Below are positions 25,774-38,687 of a stretch of DNA of 64,000 nt, one piece after another (the stretch's first letter is position 1; every line of letters begins with the position of its first letter). This DNA is from Sphagnum compactum (taxonomy: Eukaryota > Bryophyta > Sphagnopsida > Sphagnales). The DNA is taken from contig OZ234504.1 of NCBI GenBank assembly GCA_965153455.1, positions 1,860,001 through 1,924,000 of the forward strand. Direction: 5' to 3'. A program made the translations under genes and the position numbers. The notes below the pieces were generated by a model. It worked only from the letters and a program-made list of their open reading frames with translations, had not been told where the DNA came from and ran no database searches.

Positions 25774-27599
25774 CTAGTGCAGCTGAAGTGGTCCACCGGG
25801 TTTGAGCTTGATGCTCTCAATGTACAGTTTCTCATTGACGTCGATTGCGTAGTATCCGATCAAGTAGTCCCTGAAGCTGTCTCCCTTGTAGAGAGGACCT
25901 TCTTCTCCTACCAGCAGAGGTGAAGGTGCTATATATGTCCTGGGCAAAGGACTGATGAAGGAAGGAACAGAAATCCGGCACCTATCGGGGTTCACTCTCA
26001 CTCTATGCGCTACGCTCCTGTACTTGCCGTTGGTGAACACCTGCAACAATGTTCAGATCTCTTGTTAGATAGCAACATTTTCACCAGAGAATAGAATTGA
26101 GCTGAGGAGGAAGAAGAAGACAAGCCTGATTCTGAAGAGTTCAAATTGTTCACAAAACAAAGATGGGTATGTTTGTTTGTTTGTTGTTGTTGCCTCAGCT
26201 AGATCATTGATCTTAGATCTAGAGTGCCAGGTTCAGAGCAGCAGCAGAGAGAAGAAGAAGAATTGGAGATGGCAAGCAGTCAGTACCTCTATCTGATCAC
26301 CCATGTTGATGATGAAAGCATGTGGGATGGTCTTGACTGGGACCCATTCACGATACTTCAAGTCACGGACTTCAAGGCCTCCAACATCATCTTGCAACAG
26401 GATGGTGACAGCATTTGGGTCAGAATGAGCTTTAGCTCCCAGCACAACATCGGCTTGAGGGCATGGAGGGTAAAAGTTGGTGTATGTCCTCTGAACTGCC
26501 CCACACACCTCGTTCAGCTCATTCTGTTCTAGTCCAAGTCCCTCAGACAGAGCTTGCATCAGCTCTGTCTTCATCTTGTTCACTGCATGAGTGAATGCCT
26601 CAGTCACCTCTCTGTTGAAACAAACACACAAACAGAACACCGCTGGGATGATCAAAACTTGCATATCAATGTTTAAATCCTAAACCCCAAACCCCAAACC
26701 ACAGGGTACCCTCTCAAGGTGCAATGCTGCAAATGCGCAAATCCTGTGCAGCAAGAAGAATTTCAGAAGCTTGGATTTGAGAGAATATGTGTGTATGCGT
26801 ACATAAATCTTTCAGGGACTTTGGGCCAAGTGCTGGTGTCCATCTTCTCCTGATACAGCAGAGTGAGATGATCTTTCCACACCTGCTCGTCGTATGCTTT
26901 TGCGACTTGGCCCACGCCGTACTTGAATGGAGCTCTCATATCGTCGCTGTAGTACTTCATCTTCTCTTCCATGGGCAAGTGGAAGAACTCCGTGTGCACT
27001 TTCAGGATTTCGTCCATGTACTCGCCTGGAACACCGTGATTCACAATCTGATGATCCCACCCACCCACCCACCGACCACAGCAGCAACCCATCATCATCA
27101 CCACCACCACCACCCTTGCTATTTTGCAAATCTTGCAATTCAAAACTCATCCTGAGCAGCATGCAAGATGCATGCAATTGGCCAAATCCCAACAAAGGTT
27201 CTTACAAGTCTTGCAGTCCAAGAATTCACTCTTGAGCTCGCCTACGAAGATTGAAGCTCTGAAGAGCTCTCAAAATGGCGACTCAAAAAATCCAAAGGGT
27301 CCAATCTGAAAACCACCAAAAAGACGACAACATCAACAACAACAACAACAACATACTTGGAAGAATCCCCATTCCTCTCCAGCAGCTCTCATTTGCTCCA
27401 CAATCTCAGCCCGTTTCTCAGGAACATGCAAGCCAGAGAAGTCGATCACAGGGATGGCACGTCCACCAGCGTCAGTGGTACGGGACTCCTCGATCTTGGT
27501 CTTGTTCTTGAAGAGATCGGGAACTGTGTTATTCTGAGACAGCTGCATGACGGAGCCATAGTTCTTGTACACATCCGCATGCTCTGTAACTGCCACCAT
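25774..27599 (-). CDS. 2-oxoglutarate/Fe(II) dioxygenase, DOXC class, gene 1
   Basis: Four exons on the minus strand: 27599-27357, 27047-26803, 26611-26287 and 26040-25774 (phases 0, 2, 0), giving 359 residues, a normal length for the family. The DIOX_N part carries IPVIDFSGL and EEWGFFQ|IVNHGVP across the first splice. The jelly-roll core shows the Fe ligands H225-S-D227 and H283 and the 2-oxoglutarate-binding R293-I-S295, with NFYPPCPQ before them. All catalytic residues are present, so it should be an active, soluble oxidase. Relatives act on flavonoids, hormones or other specialised metabolites; the substrate cannot be told from sequence. The ATG at 27599 is the first in frame. At the second splice the encoded residue is Ile where gene 2 has the usual Arg (FREV), because the donor exon ends AT rather than AG. 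Gene 2 at 51.0-53.1 kb is its paralogue. Confidence 0.93.
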
Positions 27600-27659
27600 G
27601 ACGAAAGAAAACAAAATTCTACACTGCACTTTGCACTACTCCAACTGCAATGGTAGTAG

Positions 27660-30600
27660 TACCAAGTTAACAAATCCCCCTTAATCCACAACTCTTCTTC
27701 AATCCTTCAATCCTCCAATCCACCCAACACCCAACAAAATTGAGCTCCAAATTCTCCTCACACACTTAACTCCAACATGAATCAAACCAGATATATACAT
27801 GTATAATAATATGGGATCTCTTTCTTCACCAGATGAGGAGCTAGTTTCACACACAATCTGTCTCTATCTCAAACACAAGATCTTCAGAGTATCTTTGTGT
27901 GTGCATGGGTATGTGTATGTGTGTGTGTCTCTTTCTATGTCTCCAGTGAAGAAGATTTGTGTGTTCTAGTGTTGGAGAAGAAGGTGAGAAAGGAGAGTGA
28001 GTTGTTGTGGAGAGAAGTGTGTTGTGGAATTGGAGCACTTGCACATTTGAATTCATAACAGAATTTTATGGAGCTACAGGTCTACTTAACCAAAGAGTAT
28101 GGTCAATTTCTTACTCATAGTGTAAACCCATCTTTCTTTCTTCTTCTTCCAGGTTGAGCCATGGTTAGCTGCTCCTTTGGAGTTCATAGGTGGGTTGGGT
28201 AGGGTAGGATAGGGTAGGCTAGGATAGGCTAGGATAGGGTATGTGGGTACCTACCAACCTACTACCTTTTTCTTTTCTTTTTTTTTTCCCTTCTTCTTTT
28301 CTTTCTCTCTTTGTTTCTTTCTCAACTAAGGTAGGCTTACCCCCCCCCCCCAAAACCTAAGACTAAAACAACAACATTCACTTCAATTCAATTCAAGCTC
28401 ATCATCTCTCAATGAATACTCAATTATCACATTTCTTTGGACATATATCTAAATCAAGTAAAAGTCTATCAGGTGGTAATTTTTTTTGGGTAAGTAGGTA
28501 TTTATTATTATTGTCTTTCTTCATCATCTTTTCTCATTATCTATATTTGAGAGCCATTGAATTTTTAGCATCTTTTTTAAAAGATTATCTACTTTGGAGC
28601 AATTAATGTCTAGTGTCTTTAGATCATAAAAGTTGGAACAATGGACTTTTAGCCTCTCACCCTCCCTTTTTTTTTTCTTTTTTAAAAAAAATAAAAAATT
28701 ATCATCAATTTTTGGTAGCAATTTTGGGCATCTTTTTTAGATTATTAATTGTGAGGCTTAAATCAAATCTAGTAAAAGTTATTACAATTCTCATGTAACA
28801 TGAGTAATAGGTTTAGTAATATTTCGACTTCTCTAAGGGTTTTGCAAGTGTCAAGAGAAGGAGTATACATACAACATAGAGAACATGAAGAACAGTTTCA
28901 TGTGTGATTAGTTAACTATTTCATGCAAGATTTACAAAGAAACAACTATGTTCTTGAGGAGAACCAAGATTTTAACAAAATCAAGTCATCACTACACTAA
29001 AATGTGTGAGCAATTTGGATGATTTGTCTCAATCTTTTGGACCAAGTAATCTTTAACACCCTATAATCATCAAGCTCAATGATGACCCAAATTGTTCAAC
29101 ACTTGTGAAAAGTAACAAACATCTAACAACTATTGCAATAACAATACCTAAGAGCACAAGAATGAAGAGGAAATAGGTATCAATTGTTAGGCCAATCATT
29201 ATGGTCATAAATAGAAATAACAAAATTGTCATGGAAGCCATTAATAAAATCAACACAATCAAATTGGACATTGACAAAAAATTAGACCAAGTCTTAAGAT
29301 AAGTCTTTCAACAACATCTCACTTACAATTGAATGCCAATTCAACACCTCAAGTTTCAATTCAAAAGATGTTTATTCTATCATTCTTTTTGTGTGTCTCT
29401 ATTCCCTAAATATTCATCAAGTGTTATTTTAAAGTAAGATCCTAAACGTTCATTGAGTCCACATCCATCACATTTTACATCTACATCTTAAAGTGACACA
29501 TGATGATTTTCAAATTTCTCATGGCCTCATAAGTTCTTGCAATTGCAAAACCACTTGAAAAAATTAGATTAACACAACAATCTTTATTGTTAGCTTCATC
29601 ATGAACAAGCAAGAAAAGCTCAAAACACAGAGATAAAAGTAACAAAAACGAGAGAGATATATATAGGAAATGGGGGTAATTGCAAGCTATAGTGAACCAA
29701 TTTACAATATGATAGGAATCGTTAATAGCACTTTTTATAATGTATTTTGATAGTGACAAAAATGTGACATCGTTGCACGCCCATGTTTCACGTTTTAAAA
29801 AGTCATCCTTTTCAAAAATGATAATTAAAATATTTTTCAGGTCAAAATTTGGCAAAATTTTTGGCAAACCCCCCCCCCCCCCAAAAAAAGGGGGAAAAAA
29901 AAAAAAGAAAAAGAAAAAATTGTGGTTCCAACCATGTTAAAACATAACAAGTCTAGTGGGCAAAAAGATAGGTGAAATAGTGGCAATAACAAAGGAAAAA
30001 AGGTTGTCTACCTGAAGTACACATCGGAGCCTTCTATGACAACTTTTGTTGGCAAAAAAATATTCTGAATAATGGCAAATGAAAAGAATTTTCTTTTTCT
30101 TTTTAAAGAATATTATTATTACTATTATTATTAATTTTTGGGGAGGAGAACAAACCTTATCAAGTTCAATGCTTGTATGGTCCCCCCTTTTAAACCTCCT
30201 CAACTAACATTATAAGTTAACACATGCACTTCAATGTTAGCTTTTTGGGCACTCTTCTTTATTCCAAAAAAGAAACCATGGAAAGAAAAAAGAATGTATT
30301 GAGTATTATTATTTATGGAGAAAGAAAGAAAGAAAGAAAGAAGGAAAGAAAGTAACTTTCCAAGTTCTCAAAAGAAACAACAAGAATGGCTTTTATGGTA
30401 CTAAGAAACAAACCCTAAAAGTAAAGAAAGAAAACCCCCCCCCTTCCTTTTGTTGAAGTCTAAAAGAAGATGATGAAAGTTTTCCTTTTGTCTAGTGCTC
30501 AACATTGAATCTCTCTCATGCTCCTTCCACACACACACACACACACACAATTTATATATATATATAGAAATGCAAAAAAATTCAAAAAATATTTTTTTGC

Positions 30601-31900
30601 AAAGAACTTTTTTTAAAAAATTTTGTGAATGAAAAAAAAAGAAGGAATCTTTTAAAGTATTTTGAGAATATTATATTTTCCAAGTGGAATATTCATAATT
30701 AATTAATTAATCAATTGGCAAACTTGTGCTAAAGTAGTCCCTATATACTATGTTACCTTTTGGATTTCATGGTTTTAAAAGTGTGGGGGTGACAACATGG
30801 GTGTTACTTGGTGTAAAGGTGTACAAGAATTCATGTGGGTATGGGGAAAGTGGGAGTATTTTTTTTTTGGTTTTAAAAATATGTTGTTAATGAAGCTCTC
30901 AAGTCACTTTGCTTCTTCACATGCTCAAAATTTTATTAGTGAAGTAACTATAGAACCTGCAAAAAAATTTCCAAACTCAAAATTTTTTGGCTCGAATGTG
31001 CATTACTCGGCGATGCATTATCGGTGCCTCACCCCAAATGATCAGATCAGCTTTACACACCAACTCGACCACTTTCATCTGTTGTGTGATGTTCCAAGTT
31101 GACCCATCCTGCAGATCAATCGGAATCTTGAATCTTGAATGGGCGGTTCTGCTGTCCAGATTTCAAATGGCATTTTAGATGTTTGGTGATGAGAGTGTGC
31201 AAATCTTGTTGTTGTTGTTGACAAAGGAGGCCGAAGATGGAGCACAATAACTCAACCTACAAGACCTAAAACGCATGCGTTTTAGATCTATTTGCTTGAC
31301 AATCTCTCAACATCATTTACAAAGAGTTGTTTGTGTTGTGGAAATGGTTTTATGCCATATTTGAGACATGACAAGCAACCCTTTCTTTTACAAGAATCCT
31401 TTTGCCAAAAAAATGAAATTACAAAATAATTTTTTTGAAATTGAAGTGATTTTGGAGGGGTTTCAATCACCAAAAAAAGTGAGGAAAAAAAAAAGAAAAG
31501 TTAAAAAATTGTCAGATTTTTATAATTGGTTTTTTTTTGGGGGGCATTGTAGCCATAAATATGAAATAATGTTGATTAAATTTTGTATTTCATATTTGGT
31601 TTGTAGCCCAAATTTGGCTAAATCTTCCTAGGGATGATCATCAATTTATTTTCTACAATTTTCCTTGTAGATAGATCACCACTTAGGCTTACATGAAAAA
31701 AAAAAAAAAATCCTACAAAAAAACACAAAACAACACACGTGATTAGATTTTTTTTTTTTTCCTTTTCTTTTTCACCACTTTTTATAAGTACGATTGAATA
31801 CGGCAAAAAAAAAACCCACCTGAAAAAAAAAAAACAAAAAAAAAAATCAGCCCTTTTGTATATATGTATGTGAAGTGGTCTTAAAAATAATTTAAAAATT
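27660..31900. other. Intergenic low-complexity region
   Basis: No gene is seen. The first few hundred bases are the 5' flank of dioxygenase gene 1. At 28190-28245 there is a GGGTAGGGTAGGATAGG-type repeat. C runs lie at about 28340 and 29870, (GAAA)n at about 30319-30355, and (CA)n at about 30530-30550. Long A/T and purine runs are frequent. ORFs here are short and have no recognisable motifs. Confidence 0.6.
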
Positions 31901-31919
31901 TAAAAAAAAGACCCTTCCA

Positions 31920-32335
31920 GACTTTTGATTGGTTGGTTTGTTCTCTTGGCGTACCCAGAAGAAGCCTGGGGCCGGGATCTCAAATCCGGAAGGGTCTATT
32001 TTCACACCTTTCTCTTATACCGAAAGTGTGAGTAAAAGGGGTACGAAGCTGATTGCCGACCAATTTTGAATCGAGTGCGCAATGAGATGAAATGTCCGTC
32101 CGGTTGGATGACGGGACGGATGACGGGACAGATTAAGGGGAAGCTTCACGACGTCCTTTACTATATATAATTTGGACGGTTCGAAAATTTGGTTGGATGA
32201 ACAATGCATTTGGGCAGGCGACGGTTGGTTCTTGCCCCCCGCGTCAACCAGCACCCACCAATGCACCAGTTGACCGTTCTGTCTGTGTCCGTAGGATGGG
32301 CTGCATTTTTTCATCCGGACTCTTCACCCTTGGTT
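31920..32335. other. GC-richer island without a gene
   Basis: About 400 bases stand out from the AT-rich surroundings with many CG dinucleotides. They include short GATGACGGGAC repeats near 32110 and a TATA-like CTATATATAA at about 32161-32170. A 99-residue minus-strand ORF covers it but matches nothing I know. It could be an isolated promoter, a non-coding transcript or an insertion remnant. Confidence 0.4.
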
Positions 32336-32442
32336 AACCAACATTGTACCACAGTTAACCTTTTTTAGTTGCTCATTTTGAGCTTTTTCTACTTTTTTTT
32401 TAAAAAATCCTTTTTTCAACCCTGAAAATATAAATACCAACA

Positions 32443-32515
32443 TCAATCCTCTAAGGCCTAAACCATGGTTTTAACCATGGTTTGGAGTTCAGCATGGTTT
32501 AGGCCTTAGGATTGA
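32443..32515. repeat. Inverted repeat around AAACCATGGTTT words
   Basis: The arms are 32443-32467 and 32493-32515. They pair over CTAAGGCCTAAACCATG with one 2-base bulge and are separated by a 25-base spacer that itself contains AACCATGGTT. A further partial copy (CCTAAACCATG ... ACCATGGTTTGGAGTTC) follows at 32521-32554. This is a small foldback with no ORF. Confidence 0.8.
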
Positions 32516-33771
32516 AATGGCCTAAACCATGATTTTGACCATGGTTTGGAGTTCCCAAAATCAACATGCATTTTTTGTGATCCACATCCGTGCCGCCGCG
32601 CGGGTATGATGTTAAAATAATAATGGTTTTAGCCTTTCCAATACTACTTGGACATGGGTTTTTGGTGAAAATATATAACCCAATTTTAGTTCATAGTTGT
32701 TAATTTGAAGATATAATAGTCCCAAAGTGCAATACCCATATCCCCCCTCACATTGGGCTTTAGAAAGATAATAATAAGGCCCCAATAAACCAACATTTAT
32801 TTTTTATTCATATGTGGGTATTGCATATTTTTGGTTACAATTATGGTGCTTGTTTCACGATTCATATGCAAGTATTGCACATTTTTCTTTATATCATGGG
32901 GAGTTTACAAAATATTATGTATGTATTGTGGATAAACTCATTTAGGGTTGAGTCGTTGAATTTTGGAAAAAAATATTTTCATTGGATTTGATAAACCCTA
33001 CACATTCACATAAAACAAAAATAACTTGAAACCTTATAACTAAAACTTTAAAAAGACAGGACAAAAAGTAAAAGAAACAAATGGTTTTTTTTTCTTTTAA
33101 CCTTATAAATAGAAAAATAGAAAAAAAATTGGCATCTTCTTTAGAAAAACAAAAAAAAGGAAAAAAAGAAAAAAAAGCAGAGAATTTTTTTAAAAATTTC
33201 AAATGCCAAAAAACCAGATTCTTCTCTTTTGAAATTTAAATCTATAAATTTAAAAAAAAGAAAAAAAAACAACAACAAAAACACCCCCCCCCCAAAAAAA
33301 ATCTTCTTCTTACTACTATTATTATTCATTTTTTTCCTCCTTTGTTGCAAGTTTTTTTATTAAGAAAAAATTGGGTTTTTTGAGATGTAGGTAGTTGATA
33401 TAGGTGCATTTAAAATTTTTTTTTTTTTTTTGGGGTTGATTGCACAATGCTAGTTTTTTAATTAGAAAATTTTCAGTTTTGGGCAATGTGTATGGAATGG
33501 AAATTGGACTTGCCTAGGATTTTTTTTTAATTTTTTTTAAAGAACCGAGAGGACTAGTAGGCTTTGAAATGTGAAGAATTGAGTCCGGAACCAGACCAGA
33601 GGTTAAAAAGAAGTTAAAAACCAGGACCACAGACTCTCTTGAACGGGTGATAGTTGATACATAGCTAACCACTATGGTTAAGTTGTGGTAAAGGAATGAA
33701 CAGAAAAAACTGTTCCCTGTCCACTCATCATCCATCCTACATTGTGCACTGGTGGTGGGTGGTGGTGGTGA

Positions 33772-34000
33772 TAGTTAGTTAGTTAGTTAGTTAGTTAGTA
33801 AGTAGGTAGGTAGGTAGGTAGGTAGGTAGGTAGGTAGTAAAAACAACTATTACCTATGTATAAACCATTTACTTACCTAGTAGTAATTACCTATTTTACT
33901 ACCTATCTGCCAATATATGAGACCTATTTCCTACAGAATTGGTCATCAAGGTGGAACCAAATACTAACTCAGTTGGATGAACAATGTTGGATGATGATGA
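33772..34000 (+). repeat. (TAGT/TAGG)n and adjoining dispersed repeat
   Basis: A run of about 65 bases of AGTT and then AGGT tetranucleotides (33772-33838) leads into a segment shared with about 46970-47160. Both contain ACCTATGTATAAAC, CCATTTACTTACCTA, ACCTATTTT, and AAGGTG(G)AACCA in the same order. The tetranucleotide run is probably an expansion inside one copy of that repeat. Confidence 0.7.
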
Positions 34001-36558
34001 TGATGCTTATGAGGATGAGCAAGGACAAAATGTTGGGTGATGAAGCAACAATCTTGTTGGATGAACAATGTTGGATGTTTCAAAGATTTCATTCTTGATA
34101 ACTAGGTATCTCAAAAAGGAGGATACAATAGCCTTGAAGCTCAACAACCAAAGCTCTCTCCCCCCCACCCCCCTTTCCCTTCCTCCCTTCCTCCCTCTCT
34201 CAATGCCAAATGATATAAGTAAATTATTATTATAGGGAGTCCCTCATCTTCCAACTCATCTTCCAAAATTATTTTACTCTTTTGTGTGAATGGGATGAGT
34301 TAATGTTAGGTTATTTCCCGAGTTTAAAATTTCCCTTTACCACCAGGGTGTGAATCCAACTTAAAAGGGGGACTTTGGAGAAGGAGAAAGAGAGACACAC
34401 TAACCCAAACTTTGTTTTGTTAGGAAGTAAACTTTTGTATTCTAGTGAACCCGAGTGAACAATTCACGAGCAATAATGAAAGGTAGTTTGTCATGTGTTT
34501 CATGAAAGAAATGTGTGTGGAGAGTCTATGCACTTGAACCACACCTTTCAAAAGTCAGTCCAAGTAAGGTTTATACACCCCCCCCTTTTCCTTTCCTTTA
34601 GGAAATAAAACAAGGCTCCCAACTCAATGCCAACCTTTACACAAAAAAACTAACCCACCAACAACCATGAGTATCAATACTTTCTTTACTCACTCACCTT
34701 TTGAGTTCTTCAAAAGTCCCCCCAAAAGTAGTAGTAATAGTATGAAGTTTTAAAACACATAAAAAATTTGAAAACTTTCCCACTAGCCCCATAAGAATTC
34801 TAAAAGGCTTTGTCACAAGTGAACTTTCCACAAAGAAGAGTAGTCATGAGGTGTATCTCATCCCATCAAAAAAAGAAGAAAAAGAAGAGAGAGAACTAGA
34901 GAGAGAGCAAAGAAGAGAAGAAGCCAAAACCCACAAACTAGATAGGGAGTAATCCTCCAAACCAAAGCAACTAAGTCCAAAAAGCTTTAAAGAAAGTTGG
35001 CCAAAAAAAATTTCCTTGCAAAGGAAAAGCCCATGGGAAGGAAGGAAAGACTATTCATGATTTCTTCCAAAAAGCAATGTGTTTTTGGAATGTTGAGAAA
35101 AATTGTTCCTTCTTGCAAAGAAAGACCCATTTTCATTCCACTCCAAGACCACCATTGTTGGCCCTTAAGTGAACTCACAATCAATCATTGGTGTAGAACA
35201 AACACTAACCCACAAATGTTCTCGAAAAACTCCCAAAATTTGGATGGGAAAGATGTAAAGATCATCAATAATTGGATGACAAAGAGGAAGAACAGACAAA
35301 CCCAAAAATATGATGAGACATATGATTTTTAAAAATGGGTGAAAATTTTGGATGAGAAATGTGAAGAAAGACCCAACAAATCTTGTCGAAATATTATTGT
35401 TTTGAAGAAAAAGGGTCTAGCAACCTCAATTTGAATTTTTCAAAATTTCAACACTAGTCTTTAAGTATGCTAAGTTCATTAATAAGTTTCAAAATTATCT
35501 TGTGTCTTCAACTTGTTTTAATTTTCTAGAATTTTGGCAAATTGCTCATAGTTTTTTCTTTTCTTTTCGCCATTTTTGGAATTAAAAGTGTCAAACATGA
35601 ATTGTAGGTAAGGTAATTTGTGTCTCCCCTAGAAAGCCTCAATATTGTTGTAGATGTCTTTGTTGAATTGCCTTAACAAATGGAATTTATTTCACTCAAG
35701 ATCTAGTGTTAAATCCTAATAGGAAGTTTTTTGGATAGTCCTTTTATGGTTATCATAAATATTTTTGTAATAGTTGTTGATTTGCTTCCATTTGCTTTTG
35801 CACATCTTGTCATTTCTTGGTGATCTTGGGCTTGTCATTGATTGTAATTTTTCTATTTAACTTATTCCACTTTCATGTTATAAGAATCATGTTAACTCTT
35901 GGATTGTTGAAATGTTTCAAGTAGATTTGCTCTTTGTGGTTATAGTTGAATTATGCAAAAACCTTCTCTTGATTTTAGTTTGTGTTGTGTTACCATGAGG
36001 TGCTTCTATTCACTTGCCTTTGCCTATTAAATTTTTTGATTAGTTGTTTCTTGAATTGTTCATCATGTCGTCCATTTTTCATTGTTGTAACTTGTGGTAT
36101 GAACATAGAAACATTACAAACATTACAAACATGCAACAAACAAAAGAGCTAATGGAAACACCACAGATGTTATAAACATTTGCAAAAATGTTGTAGATGG
36201 AAGTTGCAAAAGATGTTATAGACTCCAAAAAAACATTACGTGTGAGTTTAGTGATGGCAAAGCATAGGAGTGTGGAAGAAAATACCAATGTTGATTATGT
36301 ACTTAGGTTAGGACATTATTCAAGGGTGGTTTCAATCTAATTTTAAAGAACGTCACCAAAACTGAATGGAATGGAAACTAGCTAATTAGTAGGAATGGTT
36401 GATTTTGGAATTGGGTGGGAATTGACCTTTAGTTTTGGCATTAAAGATAATTGAAATTCAACTTGAAGTTCAGTTTCAAACTAGTTTGAAAATTGAAACC
36501 AAATTGAAATCTTGAAAAAAATTAACCTTGATTTTAAGTGGGAAGGGGTTTAAGAAGA

Positions 36559-36661
36559 TTGAACCCATTGAAGAAAGAGGTGAAAGCATTCAACCATTGA
36601 ATTGTCATAGTGCTTTCACATTTGAGTTGACTACTTTCACCTCTTTCTTCAATGGGTTCAA
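36559..36661. repeat. Perfect 28-bp inverted repeat (hairpin candidate)
   Basis: The arms 36559-36586 and 36634-36661 are exact reverse complements and are separated by 47 bases. The arms are purine-rich (GAAGAAAGAGGTGAAAG) and pyrimidine-rich. An RNA from either strand would fold into a hairpin of about 103 nt. No ORF of known type crosses it. Confidence 0.9.
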
Positions 36662-38687
36662 CGTTGACATTATTCTAAATTGTCTTGCACCTTCTAACAT
36701 TATCTTATTGTCTTATAAAGTTTTTTTTTCCATATTCAAAATAGGGTTTTTTTCTTATTTTTGTGAGGTAGGCATTACACCAATCTATGTACTTGTTCAT
36801 TTGATATTTCATTAGATTTTGAATGAATTTGAACAAATTTATCATGGCAAAAGTGGTTAACCTTTTAGTGAATAAGAACTAGTTATAAACAAGAGAATTT
36901 ATTAATAATTAATTGAATTAATTAAGAGTTAATCCACTAGGTTAACCTCATAATTCATAAATGGGCAAAACATTTAAGGTAGGAATATAGGTTAGGTTCC
37001 TAACCTAACCTAGCCCATCAACTTAGGGTGAAAGTACGGAAGTTTGAACCGCTCACCTCACCTCCATTTTTAAAGGAAAGTTTTTAACCATCAGACGATT
37101 ATTTAAATAAGTGAAAAATAATTCATTATCACATATTAGTATGCACATTTTTTTCTTAACCTATCTGTAAGTATTATAAGTTAGATCTTTAATCTAGTCT
37201 TAAACTATTCTTAAACTACTTTAAACTATTGTACCTAAACTATTTTAACTATTTCACCTTTGTTTAAAATAATAACAACAAATAAACTTATTTACTATAA
37301 TAAATTAATTTAATTAGTAGTCTATTATGTCAATTAGTAATGGGTCATTATGATTATGTGTTGACCTTACAATGACATAACTGTAAGCAAGGTGAAATGA
37401 GTAGAATAAAATGAACTTATTTCATTTTTAAGGTTCCATAATGATTTAGGTTAGTGAATTGTATCTCACTTTTGTATTAATGAAATGGTCTAGTGACGAT
37501 TCAATAATGACCATCCAAAAGAGAACATGTCAAAGGACAAGTAGAAAAACTTTGGTGATTTTTGGGGTGCAAAATTGAGTGTTTTGAAAAGGGGAAATGG
37601 ATTTGAAAACACAACACAATTTGAGGCTGAATTCAAGGGGTTTAGGGGTTTTTTGGGTTTAGATTCAAAACCCCAAAATTGAGAAGTAAAATTAGCCTAA
37701 TTATAATTGAAAAACCAAAGATAGAACTACCCCTTAAATTAAAGAACCCACACCAAAATTGATCCGATTTTTGCAAAAAAAAACAAAACTGAACTAAAAC
37801 CAAACCAAAATAGATCCCTTGAAAATTATAAGAAGTGAAACTAAAGATTCCTCCTAGAACTGAAAAACCCATCAACACTAAAAAAAATAAAAATCCCTTG
37901 TTGATAAGATAGAAAAACGAGAAAATAGAATACCAATGGTGTTAAGCACCAAAATCTTCATCTTTCGAAGATTTCGGTCATGGTGTCAATAAACTAATTC
38001 ATTGTTAACTCTCAAAATTAAGGTGAAATTAGTGTATCATTAGTAATGTCATGTGTTTGCAACTTACCTACAAATTGTTGCGAGTTTAGAGTCACTTCTC
38101 AACTTGTGCCTGTGAATCAATCAAAGGACCATGAACCTGTGTCAACATGACTTCAAAGAATTTGAATCTTTTACCAGACTTTTGGTTCCATGGAGTTGGC
38201 AGCAACTCGTCACCTGTATCGTTTCCACATTCTTGGATTGCTTAATTCCAGTATCTAAAGGAAGTAGCAACCATTGCCTGGTGAAAAGGGTCTTAGAGCA
38301 CAACCAGCCAGCTCCATGCTACACTAAAGTCAAGATAAGACCTGAAACATGAGATATTAGAGCATTTGGGAACTTCACATCTGGTGAGGTCTGGCATCAA
38401 AGACTTGTGCTCAGTCTGTTACATACTGCTTCTCAAAATCTAAGCACAAACAGCAAAGAAAGCCAGGTCTACATTGGATGGTGAAAATCTGATGCTCAAT
38501 CAGCCCCTTTGACTAGCTTTCAAGCTTATCATTAATTGAAACTGTAACACAGAATGTGGCTGAGTACCTTAAAATCCTTCCTAGATGCCTGTAAAATATA
38601 CACATCTGTAATAAACAGGTCTCTGACTCATACTCATCTGCCTTCCATGAGGCACAATGACATTTGTTTCAAATGTGCAGCAGGTGT

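Larger units (their letters stand above)
32560..38687. other. Intergenic low-complexity region
   Basis: No gene is supported. The sequence is AT-rich with many mono- and dinucleotide runs, among them T/A/C homopolymers at 33100-33550 and purine tracts at 34860-34930. Listed ORFs are short and motif-free. A tetranucleotide repeat lies at 33772-33838 and a 28-bp perfect inverted repeat at 36559-36661. From about 38.1 kb the composition changes, and this probably includes the 3' UTR of the Nudix gene. Confidence 0.55.

Noticed and set aside
26787-27309. Plus-strand ORFs over dioxygenase gene 1
   Set aside because: They are antisense to conserved exons and an A/C/T-rich intron; the minus-strand reading carries all family motifs.
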